Origin: DATJUF01 sp035524095
GTDB lineage: Bacteria > Desulfobacterota > Binatia > Binatales > Binataceae
Direction: 5' to 3'
NCBI GenBank assembly: GCA_035524095.1
Contig: DATKPK010000279.1
Span: 1-16,943 of the forward strand
DNA length: 16,943 nucleotides
The notes under the pieces are model-generated. The model was not told the origin of the DNA. It was given only the letters and a program-made list of their open reading frames with translations, and did no database searches. The translations under genes and the position numbers were made by a program. Of this stretch, positions 7,315 to 16,198 are shown piece by piece. Within the stretch, counting starts at the first letter, position 1; each line of letters begins with the position of its first letter.

Positions 7315-7444
7315 GAATGCCGTCGGAACTACATGAGCTCAGGGTTGCTGGTTCGAATCCTGCCGGAGTGTCGCAAGACGCTCTGTAGCTCAATCGGAAA
7401 GAGCACTGAGTAGTACTGTTTCGACAACGAATTGTCGTGCCGAT
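7315..7444 (+). ncRNA. yrlA: YrlA-type Y RNA, unit C, with circularly permuted tRNA mimic
   Basis: The Ro60-binding-type stem is G7322-A7333 with T7433-T7444 (10 pairs, mismatches A7327/G7439 and T7330/C7436), preceded by GAATGC (7315-7320). Enclosed is a full tRNA fold in permuted order: CTCAG (7338-7342), GGTT as a variable loop, T arm 7347-7363 with loop TTCGAAT, acceptor stem 7364-7372/7377-7385 (9 pairs, two G-U) capped by a GCAA tetraloop at 7373-7376, TA at 7386-7387 (tRNA 8 and 9), D arm GCTC/GAGC (7388-7404) with loop AATCGGAAA, A7405, then CTGAG (7406-7410) pairing with CTCAG as an anticodon-like stem. This matches the known bacterial YrlA design. One T-stem pair is T-T (7349/7361). 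It ends 30 bases before rtcB with no terminator, so it is likely cut from the operon RNA. Confidence 0.85.
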
Positions 7445-7474
7445 CGAGAGTCCAAAGGGTAAGCTGACAAAGCA

Positions 7475-8707
7475 ATGAACGACAAGCGAAATTATGTCGA
7501 GGTCGAGTCGGAGGGCGCGCCAATCCGGGCCTGGGTGAAGGGCGTTAACTTCGAGCCACAGGCCGAGCAGCAGCTCCGCAACGCCGCGCAACTGCCTTTC
7601 ATCTTTCGCTGGATTGCGGCCATGCCTGACGTACACATGGGTATCGGCGCAACAGTCGGCTCCGTGATTCCTACTAAAGGGGCGATCATCCCCGCAGCAG
7701 TCGGCGTCGATATCGGTTGCGGGATGGCAGCGGTGCTTACAAGCCTGACGGCGTCTGATCTGCCCGACGATCTCAAGTCGCTGCGTAAGGCAATTGAGAA
7801 AGCCGTGCCTCATGGGCGAACCGATCACGGCGGCCGGCATGATACTGGCGCTTGGCGTGAAGTTCCAGAAGCGAATCGCGCGCGGTGGGTTGCACTCAAC
7901 GAGGGCTACGAGCGCATCGTCGCGAAACATCCCAAGGTCTCCCGCAATGCGCATCCAACTGCCCATCTCGGAACTTTAGGCACCGGCAATCATTTCATCG
8001 AAGTTTGTCTCGACGAGAACGATCGCGTCTGGCTCATGTTGCATAGCGGTTCGCGCGGTATCGGTAATCGAATCGGCAGCTACTTCATCGAGTTGGCGCG
8101 AAAAGACATGCGTCAACTGATCAGTAATCTGCCGGATCGCGATCTCGCTTATCTTCAGGAGGGGACTGAGCACTTTGATGAATATGTGGATGCAGTGGGT
8201 TGGGCGCAGAACTATGCGCGGCTCAATCGCGACCTCATGATGGCAGCTATAATCGAAGCTGTACAAGCAACTTCAGGAATTCCTCCGTTTACTATCAGCG
8301 GAGAGATTGTGAATTGCCATCACAACTATGTTTCTTTAGAGACTCATTTCGATGAGCAGGTCTATGTCACCCGCAAAGGCGCAGTGCGTGCCGGCCTCGG
8401 CGATTTCGGCATTATTCCTGGAAGTATGGGTACGCGCTCGTATATCGTTCGGGGACGAGGTAATCCGGATAGCTTCATGAGCTGCAGTCACGGCGCAGGG
8501 CGCAGCATGTCGCGCGCCGAGGCGCGCCGGCGATTTACTATTGCCGACCATGAAGCGGCCACCGTGGGAATCGAATGCCGCAAGGATGCGGCCGTGATTG
8601 ACGAGACGCCGGCAGCCTATAAGCCGATCGACGCAGTGATGGCTGCGCAAAAAGATCTGGTCGAAGTGGTGCACACGCTCCATCAAGTGGTTTGCGTCAA
8701 GGGCTAG
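7475..8707 (+). CDS. rtcB: RtcB, GTP-dependent RNA ligase
   Basis: A 410-residue protein (E. coli RtcB has 408). RtcB joins RNA ends carrying 2',3'-cyclic or 3'-phosphate to 5'-OH ends through a guanylylated histidine and uses Mn2+. All landmark motifs are present: PDVHMG (51-56), GVDIGCGM with metal ligands D79 and C82, GTLGTGNHFIE with H173, LMLHSGSRGIGN with H190, NCHHNYV with H282, GSMGTRSYIVRG, and SCSHGAGR with H339, the likely guanylylated residue. The ATG at 7475 has only a weak AAAGGG 15 bases upstream; the stem of Y RNA unit C ends 30 bases before it, so RNA processing might affect its translation. rtcA follows after 4 bases. Its substrates are expected to be cleaved tRNAs or rRNA made during stress. 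Confidence 0.97.
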   Translation: MNDKRNYVEVESEGAPIRAWVKGVNFEPQAEQQLRNAAQLPFIFRWIAAMPDVHMGIGATVGSVIPTKGAIIPAAVGVDIGCGMAAVLTSLTASDLPDDLKSLRKAIEKAVPHGRTDHGGRHDTGAWREVPEANRARWVALNEGYERIVAKHPKVSRNAHPTAHLGTLGTGNHFIEVCLDENDRVWLMLHSGSRGIGNRIGSYFIELARKDMRQLISNLPDRDLAYLQEGTEHFDEYVDAVGWAQNYARLNRDLMMAAIIEAVQATSGIPPFTISGEIVNCHHNYVSLETHFDEQVYVTRKGAVRAGLGDFGIIPGSMGTRSYIVRGRGNPDSFMSCSHGAGRSMSRAEARRRFTIADHEAATVGIECRKDAAVIDETPAAYKPIDAVMAAQKDLVEVVHTLHQVVCVKG

Positions 8708-8711
8708 AGCC

Positions 8712-9728
8712 GTGATCACTATCGACGGCTCGGCGGGCGAAGGTGGCGGTCAGATCCTGCGGACTGCTCTGGCGCTGGCGACCGTGACAGGTAAGCCGTT
8801 TCGCATCGAGAAGATCCGCGCGGGGAGGCCGAAGCCAGGGCTTCTCCGCCAGCATCTCACAGCCGTCAGGGCAGCAGCGAAGATCTCGGGCGCAACGATC
8901 ACTGGAGCCGAATTGGGATCGGGAACCGTGACTTTCAGTCCTGGTCGGATTACCACAGGCGATTTTCATTTTGCCGTTGGCACCGCCGGGAGTGCAACGC
9001 TCGTACTACAGACTGTCCTTCCAGCACTGATGACCGCGAACGCTCCATCAAAGCTTATGCTCGAGGGCGGCACGCATAACCCTGCGGCACCCCCATTCGA
9101 TTTCTTGACGAAATCTTTTCTTCCATTGATTAATCGAATGGGCCCGAAGGTTAGCGCCGTGCTCGAATGCCCCGGGTTTTATCCAGCCGGCGGGGGACGC
9201 TTCACCGTCAGCATTGATCCGCTTCCGCGAGTGCTGCCGATCGAGATGATCGAAAGGGGCGCGATCCCCAGTATCAGGGCCCATATTTTAATTGCGAATC
9301 TGCCGCGGTCGATTGCCGAGCGTGAAGTGAAGGTGCTCAGTCGCCTGCTGGCGATCCCCGAAGATTCACTTACGGTCGAAGTCATTCGCAGCGCCGAAGG
9401 TCCGGGAAATGTCGCGATGGTCGAAATCGAAACGGAAGATCACGCCGAAGTCTTCACCGGCTTCGGCGAAATTGCAGTGCGAGCCGAAGCCGTAGCGACC
9501 AAAGTAGCTCAGGAGGCGCGTGCTTATATCACTTCAGGCGTGCCCATCGGAAAGTATCTGACCGACCAGCTTCTCATCCCGATGGCACTCAGTGGCAGTG
9601 GAACATTCCGCACCGGACCGTTGTCGCTTCACGCAACGACGAATCTCGAAGTCATCCGCCAATTCCTCGAAGTAGATATAAAGCTTGGCGAGGGCCCAAA
9701 GTGTGTCTGGACTATCCGGTTCGGTTGA
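8712..9728 (+). CDS. rtcA: RtcA, RNA 3'-terminal phosphate cyclase
   Basis: A 338-residue RtcA, the usual length. It uses ATP to turn a 3'-phosphate RNA end into a 2',3'-cyclic phosphate via an adenylated histidine, so supplying RtcB-type ends. Motifs seen are IDGSAGEGGGQILRTALAL at the start, the family signature RAGRPKPGLLRQHLTAVRA (37-55), AVGTAGSATLVLQTVLPAL, GGTHNPAAPPFDFL (119-132), FYPAGGG, and LHATTNLEVI near the C terminus with the catalytic His307. The start is GTG at 8712, four bases after the rtcB stop, with AAGGG at 8699-8703 eight bases upstream inside the end of rtcB, so translation is probably coupled. It is the last gene of the operon; the next gene faces it on the other strand 110 bases away. 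Confidence 0.96.
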   Translation: MITIDGSAGEGGGQILRTALALATVTGKPFRIEKIRAGRPKPGLLRQHLTAVRAAAKISGATITGAELGSGTVTFSPGRITTGDFHFAVGTAGSATLVLQTVLPALMTANAPSKLMLEGGTHNPAAPPFDFLTKSFLPLINRMGPKVSAVLECPGFYPAGGGRFTVSIDPLPRVLPIEMIERGAIPSIRAHILIANLPRSIAEREVKVLSRLLAIPEDSLTVEVIRSAEGPGNVAMVEIETEDHAEVFTGFGEIAVRAEAVATKVAQEARAYITSGVPIGKYLTDQLLIPMALSGSGTFRTGPLSLHATTNLEVIRQFLEVDIKLGEGPKCVWTIRFG

Positions 9729-9838
9729 GGTTCGGCAGACATCGCGCGTTGGCGCTAAGTCGAGTTTAGCTGCCGCACAAGCCGCCTTTATTCAGCTCAA
9801 CCAATTGGTCGCTTCGGTTCGAGTATGCGATGGACTGA

Positions 9839-10231
9839 CTACCGCCGCCGGCGTTCGCCGCCTATGGATTGCAGAGCATCATCCAGCATATCGCGTAATT
9901 TTCCCTGAGCTCCGGCGCCAGACGCTAATCGAATGTCGCCTTGCCCGCGCACAATTAACAATACCACTCGATCATTTTTCAGCTCTTCCGACACGACGCG
10001 GACAAACGCTTCAGTTGTCGTATCGACCGGTTGCGCTTCCAATTGATTCAAACGGCGCAGGCATTCCGAAAGGATTACTCGCGCATTGAGTCCGCCGCTC
10101 TCAGAGGCACCCAGCCTCATCTTGTTGCCATCGCGAACCAGGAGCAAAATCTCGCCGTCGAACTCCTCCCAAGCAGCCGCAACGACCGCCTGTAAAGCGG
10201 AGCGATCAAAGGGTTGTGATTCCTCTGCCAT
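9839..10231 (-). CDS. Small hypothetical protein (130 residues)
   Basis: I do not recognise this protein. It is a soluble, mixed alpha/beta sequence without signal peptide or membrane segment. An N-terminal helix (FDRSALQAVVAAAWEEF) is followed by a strand pair (GEILLLVRDGNKMRLGAS), a long helix (ARVILSECLRRLNQLE), another strand pair (RVVLLIVRGQGDIRLAS) and an arginine-rich tail; the two GEILLLVRDGNKMRLGAS and RVVLLIVRGQGDIRLAS segments look alike, hinting at an internal duplication. The ATG at 10231 was chosen because GGGAG lies five bases upstream; a GTG at 10243 in the same frame lies inside that site. It converges with rtcA. A similar-length open frame on the other strand (9685-10089) overlaps rtcA and looks like a shadow. 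Confidence 0.6.
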   Translation of the reverse strand: MAEESQPFDRSALQAVVAAAWEEFDGEILLLVRDGNKMRLGASESGGLNARVILSECLRRLNQLEAQPVDTTTEAFVRVVSEELKNDRVVLLIVRGQGDIRLASGAGAQGKLRDMLDDALQSIGGERRRR

Positions 10232-10244
10232 CTGTACTCCCACA

Positions 10245-10268
10245 AGACGCCACCAAAAGCGAGCGTCT
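10245..10268. repeat. 6-bp inverted repeat in the 5' leader of the small hypothetical gene
   Basis: AGACGC (10245-10250) and GCGTCT (10263-10268) are exact inverted repeats with a 12-base spacer, directly upstream of the GGGAG ribosome site of the minus-strand gene. It may be a leader hairpin or an operator. Confidence 0.3.
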
Positions 10269-10303
10269 GTATATCTTGTGCCGTCTCAATCCCCCTTTTT
10301 CCC

Positions 10304-10315
10304 CACTATATAGTG
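10304..10315. promoter_or_regulatory. Perfect 12-bp palindrome CACTATATAGTG
   Basis: CACTATATAGTG at 10304-10315 reads the same on both strands and lies 73-84 bases upstream of the minus-strand small gene, next to a C/T-rich tract. Position and symmetry suit a dimeric repressor site; the regulator is unknown. Confidence 0.35.
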
Positions 10316-10688
10316 TTGATCTTCGGGTGCACTACAGCTTCTTTCCGGGCGTAACAGCGGGGTTGGCTAGATGACTCCGCGACCTCCTCGACACCGCTTG
10401 GCCGGCAGTCGAGAATTGCCATGGGGTCTTCGGCGCCGCCGATCGGATAGAAATCTCTCCGCCTTCTTCCCTTGATATGGGACATCTACGGCCAGAACAC
10501 ATGCGGCATCAGCAACTGCGCAACCCAGGCGATAGCTAGTCTCGCTTTGAATTGTCTACGAACCCTCAGACCGCACAGCCCCCTGCGCGATGGCGTTCAA
10601 ACGCGTCGCCTACCTACGTCGCAATCAGCGATTTGAATTCTGAAAAGTAATGGCGGAAGACAACGAAGTTAAGCTGGTACGATTGAAA
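10316..10688. other. Intergenic stretch without recognised gene
   Basis: About 370 bases between the palindrome and the end of the kinase gene. I see no open frame with a ribosome site, no tRNA and no strong terminator on either strand. It may hold decayed coding sequence, but nothing could be identified. Confidence 0.4.
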
Positions 10689-13412
<2,724 letters not shown>

Positions 13413-14307
13413 CCCATTCCCCCCTGGGACGCGACTGAGCCCGATTTAAGCAGACAAACCGCTAAATCGTTCTCCCGCTCGACGTTTTCAGGCCTCGGTG
13501 ATGCTGATTAATGACGCCGAGGATGCATAGCATCAGACGCTCAGCCGTCCTCGGCAGGCCTGGGACGTAACCGAAGGTCGAGTGAGATCAATAGGTATCC
13601 CTCTGTTTCATGTGTTGCAAGCGGTTTAATGCAGATAATTGACACTTAGCTATCGCCAATGAACAAAAAGTTAGCCATAACTAGTTCTTTGGCGTGAGAC
13701 TCGTCGAGCACTTCAGCTGACCGCAGTTGGAGATTGACGCAACGAGCAGTTCTACCCGTTCGACTTCGTTTAAAGTCATTCGTCGAAGCGACAGTAATAA
13801 GTCAAGGTGATGCGGGGCCGGGCGTCACTGCCCTTAGGGGGCAGCCTTATCTATTTAGTTTCGGTTGGACGCGATTTGCTGCGGGGCCGCGCCAAAAAAG
13901 ACCCCTGCCAGTGCCTGATAATTCATGTGATTTGCATTGCAGATTCGCCTACAGAGTGATAGCTCTTGCGCCTATATGAGTGATTCGTTGGCAATTAGTG
14001 GCTAACGACAACTTAGATTATAGATAAAGACTTGAATTTCCCATAAGCCTCCACGGAGAGGGGCCGATTGAGCCCATTGCAGGCTCTCGTCACGTCTCAA
14101 TAGGGTGGAAAAGCGCCGCTTCAGGACAGTTTTTTTGGACCACGACGCTTGAGTCAAGCGATGACACATCTCGAAAAGCTAGCTGGATTAGCCGCTCGAT
14201 GGGCCTCGAGGATTTAATCAAAGCCACAGCGTGGTTTTAGGCATGTCGAGGCGCCTGAAAGGAATCGCGAAACAACAATTTTGACAGTGAATTGGAGGGA
14301 GAGAGCA
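13413..14307. other. Long intergenic region without convincing gene
   Basis: About 890 bases between divergent genes. Base composition turns AT-rich from ~13600 to 14050. Visible details: inverted repeat CCTCGG/CCGAGG (13493-13498 and 13517-13522), hairpin GATGC/GCATC (13522-13534), hairpin CTGCCC/GGGCAG (13828-13844), a ten-base direct repeat TGCGGGGCCG at 13811-13820 and 13880-13889, hairpin GAGCC/GGCTC (14070-14086), and a T7 run near 14130. An 81-codon frame at 13734-13979 lacks family resemblance. No known riboswitch or tRNA was recognised. It probably holds the promoters of the kinase gene and of the exported protein, and perhaps a small RNA. Confidence 0.45.
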
Positions 14308-15996
14308 ATGCGTCGTTTGCAAATTGGTAAGAAGAAATGGCGGCGAGGAGTGCGAAATGGCGGCTTTATTTCGCAAAGCGGCCACACATCTATCAGGCGC
14401 TTGATCGGATGCGGATTGGCCATCTTGATGGTCGGTTTGGCTTTCGGCGGCACCGCTCGCGCTAATACCATCACCGTTTATTCGTTGGTTGATGCGAGCG
14501 CCGCTGGCACTTGCTCCTTGCGTGATGCCATCACAGCGGCAAATACAAAAGCGGCCGTGCATTCGTGCAGCAAAGGTAACGGCACCGACACCATTGTGTT
14601 CAATACCGGTTTATCGGGCACAATCAACCTGACCAGCACGCTGCCCGCGATCGTGAATACCCTCACCATCCAGGGGACGGCGACAAATCCGCCCGCAATC
14701 ACGATTAGCGGCCAGAACTCCTACGAGATCTTGGTGGTGAACTTAGGGGCCACTCTCAATCTCAGTTATTTGACCATTGAGGATGGCAAATCGACTAGCG
14801 GTGGCGCCGCCGTCGACAACGATGGCACGCTGACCGTGGACGATTGTTCCTTCTCCGGCAACAACGCAGTTGCACCCACCGCACTTGGCACTACACAGGG
14901 CGGTGCTATTCTCAACGATGGCACGCTTGTGGTGGGCAATAGCACTTTCTCAGCAAATCGTGCCACCGACGGCGGTGCCATCTTTAGCGACGGGACCGCT
15001 AGCGTCATCAACACTACGTTCGCTGACAATACCGGTCTCGAAGACGGAGGCGGTATTTATATCGAAGCCGGGAAGGTGAACGTGGTCACCAGCACCTTTG
15101 CGGGCAACATAGCAACCCTTGGCGCTGGTGGTAGCATCTACAACGACATTGGTGGAAAAGCCAAAGTCAAGGAATCGATTCTGGCCTCCCCCTCGGGCGG
15201 CAACTGCGGCGGCGATACCGCCGATATCAACGATCAGAATAACAACTTGTATGATGATCCTGATGGTATTATCGATCCTCTCGATGGAAGCTGTCCGCTT
15301 AGCTCGGGCAATAGTCAATACGTTAGCGACAGCAGCCTTGACCTCGGAACGCTGGGCAACAACGGGGGCCCGACCAACACAGTTGCGCTCGGTACGACCA
15401 GCGTGGCAATCAATCTCATCAAACCAGCGCAATGTAATTACATCGATGTGAACCCTTGCGCTAATCCGATACAGGATAACCTGACCACAGCTGGTGCGCT
15501 GGTCTGCGACCAGCGCGGAGTCGTAAGGCCGCAGGGCGCGGGATGTGACGCCGGCGCTTATGAGCTTCAAGACACAATCGACTTAGTAGACTTTAGCACC
15601 GGTCTGATCGTCTTCCCGAACCAGTTCGCGGCGGGGGGCAGCTTTAGTCTTCCCGGCGATGCGACCTTTGATCCTAGTGCGATCAGCCCAGAGAATCAGC
15701 CGGTGACGATCACGATATTCTCAGCCGGGTCACTTACAGTACCGCCCTTTGGTCCATTGGGCGTGACGATCCCGCCGGGCTCTTTCAAGCTAGCAGGCGG
15801 CCAGTACAAGTACTCCGGCACGATCGATGGGATTAAGTACGGAGTCACCATCTTGGCGCCAGTCGACGGCGTGTACCAGTTTACCTTTGCAGCGTTCGGC
15901 GTGGATGTAACTGGCATCTCGAATCCTGTGAGTGTGACTCTGCAGATCGGTCCGTATATCGGGACTGACGACGACGTAGACGCCGCCATACTGTAA
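14308..15996 (+). CDS. Exported CSLREA / choice-of-anchor Q domain protein
   Basis: A 562-residue secreted protein. The ATG at 14308 has GGAGGG (14294-14299) eight bases upstream; an in-frame TTG at 14281 is less likely. A basic N terminus is followed by a hydrophobic signal segment (~32-47) and a cleavage-like ARA site. Then comes CSLRDAITAAN (from ~69), the mark of the CSLREA domain, and a right-handed parallel beta-helix region rich in DGTL, GNNA, GGAI and STFSANR turns (~140-290). The typical choice-of-anchor Q close follows: LGNNGGPTNTVAL, then CDQRGVVRPQGAGCDAGAYE (20 residues). The last ~140 residues form an extra beta-rich domain of unknown type. Such proteins are extracellular or surface-attached adhesin-like proteins. 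No sorting signal was seen at the C terminus. Confidence 0.82.
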   Translation: MRRLQIGKKKWRRGVRNGGFISQSGHTSIRRLIGCGLAILMVGLAFGGTARANTITVYSLVDASAAGTCSLRDAITAANTKAAVHSCSKGNGTDTIVFNTGLSGTINLTSTLPAIVNTLTIQGTATNPPAITISGQNSYEILVVNLGATLNLSYLTIEDGKSTSGGAAVDNDGTLTVDDCSFSGNNAVAPTALGTTQGGAILNDGTLVVGNSTFSANRATDGGAIFSDGTASVINTTFADNTGLEDGGGIYIEAGKVNVVTSTFAGNIATLGAGGSIYNDIGGKAKVKESILASPSGGNCGGDTADINDQNNNLYDDPDGIIDPLDGSCPLSSGNSQYVSDSSLDLGTLGNNGGPTNTVALGTTSVAINLIKPAQCNYIDVNPCANPIQDNLTTAGALVCDQRGVVRPQGAGCDAGAYELQDTIDLVDFSTGLIVFPNQFAAGGSFSLPGDATFDPSAISPENQPVTITIFSAGSLTVPPFGPLGVTIPPGSFKLAGGQYKYSGTIDGIKYGVTILAPVDGVYQFTFAAFGVDVTGISNPVSVTLQIGPYIGTDDDVDAAIL

Positions 15997-16006
15997 GGCG
16001 GTAGTT

Positions 16007-16040
16007 GCGAAGCGGCGGGCTTAATCACCCGCCGCTTCGC
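16007..16040 (+). terminator. 13-bp hairpin downstream of the CSLREA protein gene
   Basis: GCGAAGCGGCGGG (16007-16019) pairs perfectly with CCCGCCGCTTCGC (16028-16040) around an 8-base loop, starting 11 bases after the TAA. The stem is very GC-rich, but no T-run follows, so it may act as an mRNA 3' stabiliser or a Rho-assisted terminator. Confidence 0.6.
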
Positions 16041-16104
16041 CGATCGCTCTTGAGTCGATCCGGCTCTACCCGACTGACTAAAAAGCTAGCGCTATCTGCC
16101 TGAA

Positions 16105-16138
16105 TTCAAGCCTTCTGCGAAGCTGCAGAAGGCTTGAA
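16105..16138. terminator. 14-bp hairpin between convergent genes
   Basis: TTCAAGCCTTCTGC (16105-16118) pairs perfectly with GCAGAAGGCTTGAA (16125-16138) around a 6-base loop. It lies between the convergent genes ending at 15996 and 16199, where it could serve either strand. Neither side has a long T-run. Confidence 0.55.
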
Positions 16139-16198
16139 GAATAAAGGCGGGAATGGCCGCTAGCCATCTCATTTGACGCGACGATATGCCCGCGAGGT

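Noticed and set aside
7347..7405. Ordinary tRNA gene suggested by the TTCGAAT loop and the D-arm sequence TAGCTCAATCGG
   Set aside because: The T arm comes before the D arm, the acceptor ends are closed by a GCAA tetraloop, and there is no anticodon loop or CCA end; the permuted Y RNA module explains it better.
7193..7966. 257-codon open frame on the minus strand
   Set aside because: It runs antisense through Y RNA units and the clearly real rtcB gene, and shows no family resemblance.
9685..10089. 134-codon plus-strand frame after rtcA
   Set aside because: It overlaps the conserved end of rtcA, lacks a good ribosome site and is antisense to a frame with a clear GGGAG site.
13734..13979. 81-codon plus-strand frame in the long intergenic region
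   Set aside because: No ribosome site and no recognisable domain; base composition does not look coding.
14041..14100. Cyclic-di-GMP riboswitch suggested by hairpins around GGGGCC and GAGCC/GGCTC
   Set aside because: The conserved core sequences of known classes (for example CACGCACAGGGCAAACC) are not present.
14281..14310. Sigma-70 promoter based on TTGACA at 14281-14286
   Set aside because: It lies only 22 bases before the ATG with the ribosome site in between, leaving no room for a -10 element.
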